A stretch of DNA of 64,000 nt. Origin: Tritonibacter multivorans. Its GTDB lineage: Bacteria > Pseudomonadota > Alphaproteobacteria > Rhodobacterales > Rhodobacteraceae. The stretch covers positions 62,001-126,000 of the forward strand of contig NZ_CYSD01000002.1 in NCBI RefSeq assembly GCF_001458415.1, in the 5' to 3' direction. The notes below the pieces were generated by a model that did not search any database, was not told the origin of the DNA, and worked only from the letters and a program-made list of their open reading frames with translations. Shown piece by piece: positions 17,689 through 25,886 of the stretch. A program made the translations under genes and the position numbers. Each line of letters starts with the position of its first letter. Within the stretch, counting starts at the first letter, position 1.

Positions 17689-18215
17689 TCATGACCAGCG
17701 CGCAAAAAGCACGATTTCATAAGCCGCCCTCAGCATTGCCTTTGCCAAAACTCTCCGCCGGTGAGCGCGACCTACGCCGCAATCTGAGGGCAAACATCGC
17801 TTTGACACTTCTTTGCGAAACGTAAAATCCGCACGAAAGACAGCGCAGCTGGGCGCTGCCACATCACCAGAGGCCGCAGCCCTAATTTACAAAGCTGCTC
17901 GCGACCAACGCCTACTCCCCAGACGACGGCCGGACAAGTCACGCCCCAAACGTGCACCCCTTATGCAGTTTTAAATTTCTCAAAACCGCCCCCCCCCGAC
18001 GCGCCCATCCCGCCCCTCAAAAATCCAGCCGCGCGCCGCTTTCGATTTTCGAAACAACCGCAACCTTCCCCAAGAACAGCACCACTTCAAAGTCGTCAAG
18101 TTGTTGTTTTGTTTTGGAAATTTTTAACCTCTTCCCTCCCATCTAGGGAAAGATTACCCGGCAAGAAACGCCGCTTCGGTACATCTGTTGCACTATTCAA
18201 GGACGCAGCCCGAAG
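17689..18215. other. 527-bp intergenic region
   Basis: It contains an ORF of 44 codons (17691-17825, plus) directly after the DeoR stop with no recognisable product, a C-rich stretch near 17988-17998, and an imperfectly placed inverted repeat TTCCCT-N7-AGGGAA at 18132-18150 about 65 bases upstream of the next gene, which may be an operator or part of the promoter. No convincing gene was seen. Confidence 0.5.
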
Positions 18216-19439
18216 ATGCAGAAACGCATTTCAACTTCCGCCGATCTGGCATTGCACGGTGCCCCGCCCGCGATGCCAGCCCCCGTCCACGTGGGACGCC
18301 CCAATGTGACCAACCGCGAGAATTTTTTGTGGCACGTGGATGATATTCTGGATCGCAACTGGCTCACCAACAATGGGCCAAAGGTCTGCGAACTTGAGCA
18401 GCGGTTGGCCGACTACTTAGGTGTGCGCCACTGTATTGCTATGTGCAATGGCACCATCGCCCTAGAGATCGCCATTCGCGCCACCGGCATGACAGGTGAG
18501 GTCATCCTGCCGTCCTATACCTTTGTTGCAACCGCGCATGCCGTCTCTTGGCAGGGGCTGCGGCCCCTGTTTGCCGACATCCGCTTGCAGGATCATTGCA
18601 TCGATCCCGAAGCCGTGCGCCGCGCCATCACGCCGCAAACAACGGGCATTGTGGCCACCCATCTTTGGGGCGGCACCTGCGATGTCGACGCGCTGCAGGA
18701 CATCGCCGATGAACATGGGCTGAAACTGGTCTTTGATGCCGCCCATGCCTTTGGCTGCTCGCATGGCGGACAGCGGGTCGGAAGCTTTGGCAACGCCGAG
18801 GTGTTCAGCTTTCATGCCACCAAGTTCTTCAACAGCATTGAAGGCGGCGCCGTCACCACAAATGACGATGCCCTGGCAGAAAAGATCCGCCTCATGCGCA
18901 ACTTTGGTTTCGCAGGGGTCGACAAGGTCATTCACCCGGGCACCAATGGCAAAATGACCGAAATCAACGCCGCGATGGGTTTGGCCAATCTGGATTCCCT
19001 GACCGAGGTCATGGACACAAACAAGGCCCGCTATGCCGCTTACCGCGCCGCGCTTGACCCGATCCCTGGCCTACGTCTGGCGGAAATCAACACCCGTGAA
19101 GAGCGCAACCACCAATATGTGGTGCTGATCGTCGAAGACAGCTTCGCGCAATCCCGCGATACGCTTTTGGCCGCTTTGACAGCAGAAAACATTCTGGCCC
19201 GCAAATACTTCTGGCCGGGATGCCACCGCATGGAACCCTATGCGACCCAGCAACCCGATGCAGGTCAGGCATTGCCCATAACAGAGGCCCTGTCTGAACA
19301 GGTCATCGTCCTGCCAACCGGCCCCACCTTGCCAATGGAAACCATCGGTGTGGTCCGTGATGTCTGCCGCGTGCTGGCCTTTGGCAACGCCGCGCAACCG
19401 CGCCACCCCGGCCGCGCGCAGCGAAAGAATGTGGCCTGA
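18216..19439 (+). CDS. DegT/DnrJ/EryC1/StrS-family sugar aminotransferase
   Basis: A 407-aa PLP enzyme. Lys203 in FSFHATKFFNSIEGG is the predicted PLP lysine, and NGTIALEIAIRA and PSYTFVATAHAV are the family substrate-loop motifs. It differs from the WecE-like enzyme at 2395-3615 in the active-site context (HATK instead of HETK), so it likely acts on another keto sugar. The first 25-30 residues are not conserved family sequence, so a start at ATG 18273 is possible. It starts a plus-strand glycan cluster with an acyltransferase 38 bases downstream. Confidence 0.85.
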   Translation: MQKRISTSADLALHGAPPAMPAPVHVGRPNVTNRENFLWHVDDILDRNWLTNNGPKVCELEQRLADYLGVRHCIAMCNGTIALEIAIRATGMTGEVILPSYTFVATAHAVSWQGLRPLFADIRLQDHCIDPEAVRRAITPQTTGIVATHLWGGTCDVDALQDIADEHGLKLVFDAAHAFGCSHGGQRVGSFGNAEVFSFHATKFFNSIEGGAVTTNDDALAEKIRLMRNFGFAGVDKVIHPGTNGKMTEINAAMGLANLDSLTEVMDTNKARYAAYRAALDPIPGLRLAEINTREERNHQYVVLIVEDSFAQSRDTLLAALTAENILARKYFWPGCHRMEPYATQQPDAGQALPITEALSEQVIVLPTGPTLPMETIGVVRDVCRVLAFGNAAQPRHPGRAQRKNVA

Positions 19440-19477
19440 GCCCCAAATCGGCCCCACCTAGAAAGAGGTGTTCCAGA

Positions 19478-20182
19478 ATGGAACAAAAGAAAATCGTATA
19501 TGCAGTCTTTGGCACCGGCGGTTGCGGCCGAGAAGTCATGCCCTTCACCAAGGCCTATATTACAAGCCGTCATGCGGACCTGAACCCTGCCGACATTGGA
19601 CTGTGTTTCGTGGAAACCGAGCCCGCACAAGATCAGATCAATGGCTACCCCTGCCTCAGCGAGGCTGCGTTTTGTGCGATGGAATGCGAGGCCAAATTCT
19701 ACCACATCGCCATTGGGAATTCTGCTGCTCGACAAGCGGTTTCCGAACGCCTCGCCCAATTCGACTGTCGGCCGTTTTCAAGCTATGCGCCCTCTGCGAT
19801 TGTCTATGACAACAACCAGATTGGCGAAGGCGCGGCGATTTGTGATCATGTGATGATCACATCCAACGTTCAGATCGGCCGCTTCTTTCAAGCCAACATC
19901 TATTCCTATGTGACCCACGACTGCAAAATCGGGGATTTTGTAACCTTTGCTCCGCGCGTGTCCTGCAATGGAAATGTCGTCATCGAAGACCACGCCTATA
20001 TAGGGTCCGGCGCTGTGATCCGCCAAGGCACCCGCGAAAACCCGATCGTAATCGGAACGGGCGCCGTTGTTGGGATGGGAGCTGTGGTGACCAAAAGCGT
20101 CCCCCCGCACACAACAGTTGTGGGTAATCCCGCAGCAGAGCTGAAGCGTGCGCCGTCCAAACCGCGGGGAACCCCCTTGTGA
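19478..20182 (+). CDS. NeuD/PglD-like sugar O/N-acyltransferase (left-handed beta-helix)
   Basis: A 234-aa protein. The N-terminal part has a Rossmann-like opening (AVFGTGGCGREVMP) and the C-terminal half, from about residue 100, shows hexapeptide repeats (IGEGAAICDHVMI, VQIGRFFQ, CKIGDFVTF, VVIEDHAYIGSGAVIRQG, IGTGAVVGMGAVVTKSV). That is the layout of PglD/NeuD-type acetyltransferases that use acetyl-CoA to modify amino sugars. It would acylate the amino sugar made by the aminotransferase immediately upstream. Acetyl group and sugar identity are inferred. Confidence 0.85.
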   Translation: MEQKKIVYAVFGTGGCGREVMPFTKAYITSRHADLNPADIGLCFVETEPAQDQINGYPCLSEAAFCAMECEAKFYHIAIGNSAARQAVSERLAQFDCRPFSSYAPSAIVYDNNQIGEGAAICDHVMITSNVQIGRFFQANIYSYVTHDCKIGDFVTFAPRVSCNGNVVIEDHAYIGSGAVIRQGTRENPIVIGTGAVVGMGAVVTKSVPPHTTVVGNPAAELKRAPSKPRGTPL

Positions 20183-20281
20183 ACGCACGACCAACCCACT
20201 GATACAAATGACTTATACTCGCTTTCCATTCAAATACAGGCAACCAGTTCGGATGCCAAACCGCACGGAGCTTATGGCACA

Positions 20282-21316
20282 ATGAAATTTTGGCACATTA
20301 TTCACGACGGCAATCACCTCGTCAGCCTCGCCAAGAATTTGGCCGATATCGACACCACAGATGATCATGACATCCAGGCCCTGTATTCCAGGGGCCATCA
20401 GAAAAGTTACATCGACAAGGCCCAGGAAATTTTTGCCAATGTTCGCCCGTTCGACGGGCGCCTCAACGTGGGGCCGCAGGACGTGGTGGTTATTCACGGC
20501 CTCTTTGGCCAGCCCATGGCGGATCTGTGTCAGGCGCTGTTCAAAAACAAGATCAAAACCGTTTGGTGCATGTGGGGCGGCGATCTGCATATGATCGCCC
20601 CTTTGGAAGGCGGGTTTGATCTGCTCAACTCCTTCGATTGCATTATCTCATACACCGGGGAGCTTGCCCTTTATCCTGAGATCATTGCGCCCGAAGTCCA
20701 AGGTGCGGTTCACATTATTGACGGCACCGCCAGCGACCCATCAATTGAGAAGGAAAAGCTGATCCTGATCGGCAACTCAGGCGATCCGTCCAACGATCAC
20801 CTTTACCTGCTGGAACTCGCCAGCAAATTCGAAGGCTACCAGCTGTGGCTGCCCTTTGCCTACAATGGAACCGAAGAATACAAAGCGCAGATTCTTGCCA
20901 AAGCCGATGAGCTGGGCGTCCTCGAACGTCTGACCCTTCAGGAAGACATGCTCCCGTTTGAAGAGTACAGCAACCTGATCGCGCGCGCCGAAATGATCTT
21001 TGCAGCCCACAACCGCCAGCAGGCACTGGGTACGATGGGGCAGGGTTACCTGAGCAATTGCCGGGTGTTTATGCGCAAGACAATTTTGTCGAAGGCCGGC
21101 AAAACGATGGTCAATCCCGGCTACCTTCAGATGCTCAGTTATGGCTGGGTCAGCGTGGCCGACATCTGCGATCTGGAGCAGGACGTCCACCGCAAGGCAA
21201 TTCTGGAGAACCCGGATTGGAAAAATGAGTTCGCCGAAGTCAGCTCGCAATCCCACATTGCCAGATCCAAGGTGTTTGACCGCGTCAAACGTGTCTGCTT
21301 CCCCTCACAGAGCTGA
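20282..21316 (+). CDS. wecF: WecF-like TDP-Fuc4NAc:lipid II Fuc4NAc transferase (GT56)
   Basis: A 344-aa glycosyltransferase resembling WecF/RffT of enterobacterial common antigen synthesis. Shared features are MWGGDLH around residue 99, the nucleotide-sugar binding block IGNSGDPSNDH around 161-171, and NRQQALGT near 242-249. No N-terminal signal or membrane segment is seen, as expected for a peripheral cytoplasmic-face enzyme. It would transfer 4-acetamido-4,6-dideoxygalactose from dTDP to an undecaprenyl-linked acceptor. A WecE homologue lies 17 kb away at the left end. The acceptor in this organism is unknown. TATACT at about 20214 could be a -10 element. Confidence 0.75.
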   Translation: MKFWHIIHDGNHLVSLAKNLADIDTTDDHDIQALYSRGHQKSYIDKAQEIFANVRPFDGRLNVGPQDVVVIHGLFGQPMADLCQALFKNKIKTVWCMWGGDLHMIAPLEGGFDLLNSFDCIISYTGELALYPEIIAPEVQGAVHIIDGTASDPSIEKEKLILIGNSGDPSNDHLYLLELASKFEGYQLWLPFAYNGTEEYKAQILAKADELGVLERLTLQEDMLPFEEYSNLIARAEMIFAAHNRQQALGTMGQGYLSNCRVFMRKTILSKAGKTMVNPGYLQMLSYGWVSVADICDLEQDVHRKAILENPDWKNEFAEVSSQSHIARSKVFDRVKRVCFPSQS

Positions 21317-21647
21317 CGCCAAAGCGCAGTTGCGGATCAGGGACGGTTTTAGCAGCCCCCTGCCCGCAACCGAGCAGAAATCCCCCCCCAAAGCTGCAGC
21401 TTTTTCAAAACCACTGCCCCCTCGTGGGCCTTCAAGACATTTTGAACGACTTCCGTTTAACAAAAACATGCCAGAGGGAGAAATTTCTGCGACGGAAACG
21501 CGATCCCTCCAGCGTGGAACAATGGTCGCCCTAATGTTGCCGCGAAAGCTGTGTAGCCAATCGGGCATTCAATTCGGTCCCCTGCACAGGGGCGAAGTGG
21601 TTTAAAACGGGCCGCAAGAGCAGCCCGAAGAACGAGAAGGTAGAACA
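21317..21647. other. 331-bp intergenic region
   Basis: It holds a small palindrome AAAGCTGCAGCTTT (21390-21403) followed by a short T run, a weak candidate terminator for the wecF transcript, and a long C run just before it. A good ribosome site (AGAAGG) precedes the next gene. No other gene is supported. Confidence 0.4.
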
Positions 21648-22265
21648 ATGTCCCTTAGAGAGGCTTTCCGAAGCGCCAGAACAGGTTTTGGTCGCAAAGA
21701 GTTTCCGATGCAACAGAAGAAGGAACTGAAGAAGCTCAACCTCGACAGCAAAGGCGTTTGCCAGGGACTGTGCATGGCACATGCCGCATTGCGTAAAATC
21801 GGTGAGAAAACCCGGATCAAAGACGACCAAGACTTCGGGATGGACGAACTGTTCGCCTATGCCAACAAGGCCCAACAACACTTTGAGACTATCGGCAACC
21901 CAGACGATCTGGCGAGCGTCGGCCGCATGTATCAGCACCTCGGAAAACACTTTGATCTCAAGATGAAAACCATCCGAGAGTATAGTTGTGGCAATGACGA
22001 CGTTCAGAAGATGTATGCGTGGGCGGCGCAACGAAAGCCGGGTTATTTCCAAGTCCTGCTGCCGAACCATGTGGTGTCCTTCCACATCACCGACGATATC
22101 ATCAGCTACTTCGACCCGAATTGTGGTTCTGTAAAATTCGCAGGCCTGAACGACCTCTCAACGTTCCTGAACTTTTACCACACACACCCGCAGTTTCGAA
22201 AAGAGTATGGCTTGGGTGAGGCGCTACCGTCTTCGCGCCCGATTTTCCTCGTTGGGCTTGAATAA
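21648..22265 (+). CDS. Probable YopT/AvrPphB-like (C58-type) cysteine peptidase
   Basis: A 205-aa protein without signal peptide or membrane segment. It has the pattern of the C58 peptidases: GVCQGLCMAHA with Cys38 as candidate nucleophile, His141 in LPNHVVSFHI, and Asp156 in YFDPNCG, with 15 residues between His and Asp as in AvrPphB and a similar value in YopT. In this family the H...FDPN.G arrangement marks the catalytic triad. The N-terminus is basic (LREAFRSARTGFGRK). Its neighbours are glycan genes, not a secretion system. An AGAAGG ribosome site precedes ATG 21648. The fold assignment rests on motif order and spacing only; it could act in the cell or as a secreted effector. Confidence 0.6.
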   Translation: MSLREAFRSARTGFGRKEFPMQQKKELKKLNLDSKGVCQGLCMAHAALRKIGEKTRIKDDQDFGMDELFAYANKAQQHFETIGNPDDLASVGRMYQHLGKHFDLKMKTIREYSCGNDDVQKMYAWAAQRKPGYFQVLLPNHVVSFHITDDIISYFDPNCGSVKFAGLNDLSTFLNFYHTHPQFRKEYGLGEALPSSRPIFLVGLE

Positions 22266-22442
22266 CCTTTACGGTTGCCTTGAATGTGCAGGCGGTTTTC
22301 CCGCCTGCAGCACAAGACAGACCTCCGCATTGGCCTTGCGGGGATCACCCTGCCATGCCCCCCACCTTTCGCTGCGGGAACGAAACAGGTGCTTAGCCCC
22401 TCGGCTGTCGACATCGTTTCAGATTGTCTGTTCAGATCAAAA

Positions 22443-22470
22443 AATGGACCGCCGGGTGCAGCGGTCCATT
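22443..22470 (-). terminator. Rho-independent terminator after the PreA-like gene
   Basis: A perfect 10-bp stem AATGGACCGC (22443-22452) with GCGGTCCATT (22461-22470), 8-base loop. Read on the minus strand the second arm runs into a six-T tract, directly downstream of the stop at 22491. Confidence 0.85.
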
Positions 22471-22490
22471 ATAACTTTCACACGCAGAGC

Positions 22491-23585
22491 TTACGCTGAC
22501 TTGGCGAAACCGCCGTTGTAGTCTTCGCTTTTCCGCCGGATCTGAGCGTGCTGGACAACGCGCTCCCGTGCGATGCCGCGGAACTCTTCAAGCGACGCAT
22601 AGCCATGGCGGTCCAGATAATCTGTCATGTCCTCACAAAGCTCTTGGATAAGCTTCACACCGACGCCGCCGCTGCCTTTTTCTTCCATCGCCGCAGTGCA
22701 GACCTGAAGGTTGCCCGCGCCGTGAACGATAAAATTGAAAGCTTCGCGGAACCCACGAATGCCACCGATCCCGGAAATTGCTTTGTCCGGGTATGCTTTG
22801 TGGAGATCATTCACCCGCTTCAGCGCTTGGTGCAGGATCGCCAGGCCCCCTTGACCGCCGGGGGTGACCAGGCCGTCGACTTCGACCTCGAATTTCATTG
22901 TTTCCGGGTCCATAAGAGGCAGCGACGGAAAAGTGTTGCAGGTCGAAATCGCCGCCGCACCCGCGTCATAGGCCGCACCCGCCGCGTCCACAATGGTCGA
23001 GGCAGACGGTGTCAGCTTGACCCAGATCGGAACGTCCACAACGCTGGTAACCGCCTCAAGAACAGACCGGATGATCGCTTCATCATTGGCAACATGCGCG
23101 CCCATGTCCTTGCGGTCCATGTGCGGGCAGGACAGGTTCAGCTCTAGCGCGTCGCAGCCAACGCCAACAACAGCGGTCGCGAGCTTTTTCCAGTTCTCCA
23201 GTTCTTCTTCGCTGCCGGTGCCAGCCATGATCGAAGCAATCACCATGCGATCAGGATAGGTGGCTTTGATCTCTTCCAGATCCGGCAGCCATTGCTCCAG
23301 CGGTTGGTCCGAGATCAGCTCCCAGTTCCAAGACGAATGCGACACCGTGTCCGGGCGTTTCATCCGCGACACGTAAGGCTTGGCTTCGCTCGTGCGTTGA
23401 TAGATCGTCTTCGGCCCCGCAACGTTTTCCACCGGGTGCAAGCCAATCGTCTTGGTGACCACACCACCCCACCCAGCCTCAAAGGCCTTGAGGATCTTGC
23501 GCTTGCTTTCGGTCGGCGGTGCGGAGGCAAGAATAAACGGGTTTACGAACTTCAGACCGGTGAAGTTGGTTGCTAGTTTGCTCAT
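22491..23585 (-). CDS. preA: Dihydropyrimidine dehydrogenase subunit PreA-like (dihydroorotate dehydrogenase family)
   Basis: A 364-aa FMN beta-barrel enzyme of the dihydroorotate/dihydropyrimidine dehydrogenase family (NPFILASAPPTES at the start, ELNLSCPH for the cysteine-bearing active loop, GIGGIRG for phosphate binding). It ends after the barrel (GGFAKSA) without the C-terminal CxxCxxC ferredoxin domain of full-length PreA, and no PreT partner gene is in the window. The role inferred is the first step of uracil/thymine reduction, supported by a RutR-like palindrome 16 bases upstream. It may instead use a separate electron partner. A terminator follows and a strong SD precedes nothing else; it is apparently monocistronic. 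Confidence 0.8.
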   Translation of the reverse strand: MSKLATNFTGLKFVNPFILASAPPTESKRKILKAFEAGWGGVVTKTIGLHPVENVAGPKTIYQRTSEAKPYVSRMKRPDTVSHSSWNWELISDQPLEQWLPDLEEIKATYPDRMVIASIMAGTGSEEELENWKKLATAVVGVGCDALELNLSCPHMDRKDMGAHVANDEAIIRSVLEAVTSVVDVPIWVKLTPSASTIVDAAGAAYDAGAAAISTCNTFPSLPLMDPETMKFEVEVDGLVTPGGQGGLAILHQALKRVNDLHKAYPDKAISGIGGIRGFREAFNFIVHGAGNLQVCTAAMEEKGSGGVGVKLIQELCEDMTDYLDRHGYASLEEFRGIARERVVQHAQIRRKSEDYNGGFAKSA

Positions 23586-23980
23586 CGTGGCGCTCTCTTT
23601 TTTGACTACTTGGTCAAATTTGAGCCCGAGAACAAACTCCAGTCAACAGCCTTGCGCGCAACACAGGCAAACAAACTCAATTCTACCGCCCGATGACGCG
23701 GAGTTTGCCTAGAAAATAGGAAGCCGCGGCACGGAACCGTCGAAAATCCCGAATTTTCGCATTCCACCCCAAATAGAATGAAACCGTCTTTGTGGGGTCT
23801 GGGTGAAAAAGGCCCATGACGGCTGATCCAGACTCGCCATCGGACCCATCGTGCACCGGCCAAAGTTCTTATCGCCGGGTAAACTTCCCCTCTGGACATA
23901 TCTGACAAAAACACTAGGTTCGCGCCAACTTCGACAAAGCCAGCCCGCCGCAAGCAATGTCTCCTCTTTTTAGAAGGTAC
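23586..23980. other. Intergenic region between preA and the siderophore importer operon
   Basis: About 395 bp holding the RutR-like site near preA and a 7-bp inverted repeat CGAAAAT-CCCGA-ATTTTCG at 23741-23759. It must hold the fat-type operon promoter. None of the TAGTA-AAA-TACTA boxes found elsewhere in the iron locus occurs here. No gene was seen. Confidence 0.5.
23601..23618 (-). promoter_or_regulatory. RutR-like palindromic operator upstream of preA
   Basis: Minus-strand sequence TTTGACCAAGTAGTCAAA, arms TTTGAC/GTCAAA, located 16 bases upstream of the preA ATG. It matches the E. coli RutR consensus TTGACCANNTGGTCAA except for one base (A for G in the second arm). RutR-type regulators control pyrimidine catabolism and respond to uracil. 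Binding here is inferred. Confidence 0.55.
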
Positions 23981-24901
23981 ATGCGAATGCGCAACAAACG
24001 GCTGTTTATGACATTGGCGGCTTTGGTCACTGCCGGCGCGGTGTCCTCTCTCGCCGCTCAAGAGGTGATCGTCCCGACCTATCGCGGTGACGCAACCGTG
24101 GTCGGGATCCCTTCGAAAATTGTGGCATTGGATATTGCCGCAGTCGACACGCTGGATGCGCTTGGGGTGGAACTGGGCGGCGTTCCAGACAAGCTTTATG
24201 TTGATTATCTTGAGGATGTCGCAGCAAAGGCGCAGTCTGTTGGCACCCTGTTCGAGCCGAACTTCGAAGCGATTGCGCTAATGGGCCCCGACCTGATCGT
24301 CGCTGGAGGCCGGTCGTCTGACCAATACGAACCGCTTCTGGACATTGCGCCCACCATCGACATGACAATTTGGGGCGATGATCATGTCGCCCAATCGCTG
24401 CAGCGGCTCAAGAGCTTTGGTGAAATCACCGGCAAAACCGCAGAAGCCGCCGCAGTCAAAGCCGCGTTTGACGCCAAACTGGCGACCGCACAAGCAGCAG
24501 TGACCGGCAAAGGGTCTGCGCTGATTGTTCTGACCAATGGACCCAAGATCTCGGTCTATGGCGAGGGGTCCCGGTTTGGCTGGCTGCATTCGGCCGTCGG
24601 CCTGCCGGAAAACGTCCAGAATGTTGACGCGCAGACCCATGGCGAGGCGATCTCTTTTGAATTCATTGCAGAAGCCAACCCCGATTGGCTGATCGTGATT
24701 GATCGCGCTGCCGCGATTGGCCAAGACAACCAATCTGCCAAGGCGACGTTGGACAATGCGCTGGTGGCGCAGACCACTGCATGGTCCAAAGGTCAGGTGA
24801 TTTATCTGAAATCGGCCAATGTGTATGTCGCAGGCGGTGGCATCCAATCGATGATGTACACGCTTGATGACCTGATTGCTGGGTTTGGTCCCGGTGCCTA
24901 A
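23981..24901 (+). CDS. Siderophore ABC transporter substrate-binding protein (FatB/CeuE-like)
   Basis: A 306-aa periplasmic protein with an N-terminal signal ending LAAQ. The type III solute-binding fold is visible, with VGIPSKIVALDIAAVDTLDALG (in part IVALDIAAVDTL), PDLIVAGGRSSD, and GPKISVYGEGSRFGWLH typical of the FatB/CeuE/YclQ group that bind catecholate siderophores, including petrobactin and enterobactin fragments. Two start codons are close (23981 and 23987); AGAAGG lies just upstream. It heads an operon with two permeases and an ATPase and lies beside a petrobactin-type synthesis locus. The ligand is inferred to be ferric petrobactin or similar. Confidence 0.85.
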   Translation: MRMRNKRLFMTLAALVTAGAVSSLAAQEVIVPTYRGDATVVGIPSKIVALDIAAVDTLDALGVELGGVPDKLYVDYLEDVAAKAQSVGTLFEPNFEAIALMGPDLIVAGGRSSDQYEPLLDIAPTIDMTIWGDDHVAQSLQRLKSFGEITGKTAEAAAVKAAFDAKLATAQAAVTGKGSALIVLTNGPKISVYGEGSRFGWLHSAVGLPENVQNVDAQTHGEAISFEFIAEANPDWLIVIDRAAAIGQDNQSAKATLDNALVAQTTAWSKGQVIYLKSANVYVAGGGIQSMMYTLDDLIAGFGPGA

Positions 24902-24911
24902 TACGACCGTT

Positions 24912-25886
24912 ATGTCTGCGGCAGGGGGCGGCGTTGGCTGGCCCCTGCTTGGGGTGTTCGTGGGGCTGTCTGGCCTGACGGGCCTCAGCCTTTTTGTCGG
25001 GGTGCAGTCCCTGTCTTTGCCCGCGCTGTTTCAGGACCCCGAAGCGCTGCAGCTATTGATGATCAGTCGCCTGCCCCGCACGCTTGCCGCCCTTTTGACC
25101 GGCGCGAGCATGGCGGTGGCCGGTGTTATCATGCAGCTTTTGGTGCGCAATCGCTTTGTAGAGCCCGGCACCACTGGCACCAACGAAGCCGCCATGCTGG
25201 GGTTGCTGGCAGTGACCCTCTTGGCGCCGGGCTGGCCATTGTTTGCCAAAATGACCGTGGCGGCCGGAACCGCGCTGCTCGGCACCTTTGGTTTTATGCG
25301 GCTCAGCCGCCATTTGCCGCCGCAGCAACCCCTCTTGTTGCCTTTGGTGGGGCTGATCTATGCTGGGGTTCTCTATGCCAGCGCCACCTTCATCGCCTAT
25401 CAGACGGATCTCATTCAATATCTGGGGACCTGGATGGCGGGTGAGTTTTCCGGCGTGCTTGCAGGCCGTTACGAACTTTTGTGGCTCGCTGGATTCCTGT
25501 CGATTGTGGCCTATTTTGCAGCGGACCAATTCACCCTCGTCGGGCTGGGTCGCGGCCTGAGCCTGAGTCTGGGGCTGCGGTATGGGCAGGTTGTGGCACT
25601 TGGCGTTGCCACCGTGTCCATGGTGTCTGCGCTGGTGATTGTGACAGTGGGCACGTTGCCCTTTGTGGGGCTGGTTGTGCCCAATGTTGTATCCCGGCTG
25701 ATGGGCGACAATCTGCGCCAAAGCTTGCCTGTTGTTGCAGGTCTGGGCGCTGGAATGGTGCTGGCCTGTGACATTCTGGGCCGTGTCTTGCGCCACCCCT
25801 ATGAAATACCTGCGGGGACGATTTTTGGCATCCTAGGTGCGATTTTGTTCCTCTGGATGCTGCTGGGGCGCGGTTCAAATGCCTGA
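24912..25886 (+). CDS. Siderophore ABC permease 1 (FatD/CeuB-like, FecCD family)
   Basis: A 324-aa polytopic inner-membrane protein of the FecCD/BtuC family with about nine predicted segments. The hallmark region RLPRTLAALLTGASMAVAG, then RNRFVEPGTTGTNEAA (the conserved N-R..P...G block), and GTLPFVGLVVPN are visible. The frame is also open to TTG 24876 and GTG 24894, which would overlap the upstream stop; ATG 24912 is preferred but has a poor ribosome site, so GTG 24894 is a real alternative. It pairs with the next permease. Confidence 0.85.
   Translation: MSAAGGGVGWPLLGVFVGLSGLTGLSLFVGVQSLSLPALFQDPEALQLLMISRLPRTLAALLTGASMAVAGVIMQLLVRNRFVEPGTTGTNEAAMLGLLAVTLLAPGWPLFAKMTVAAGTALLGTFGFMRLSRHLPPQQPLLLPLVGLIYAGVLYASATFIAYQTDLIQYLGTWMAGEFSGVLAGRYELLWLAGFLSIVAYFAADQFTLVGLGRGLSLSLGLRYGQVVALGVATVSMVSALVIVTVGTLPFVGLVVPNVVSRLMGDNLRQSLPVVAGLGAGMVLACDILGRVLRHPYEIPAGTIFGILGAILFLWMLLGRGSNA

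Noticed and set aside
17988-18010. Phase-variable homopolymer tract
   Set aside because: The C-rich run lies in intergenic DNA far from a start codon and a -35/-10 spacing effect cannot be shown; not called.
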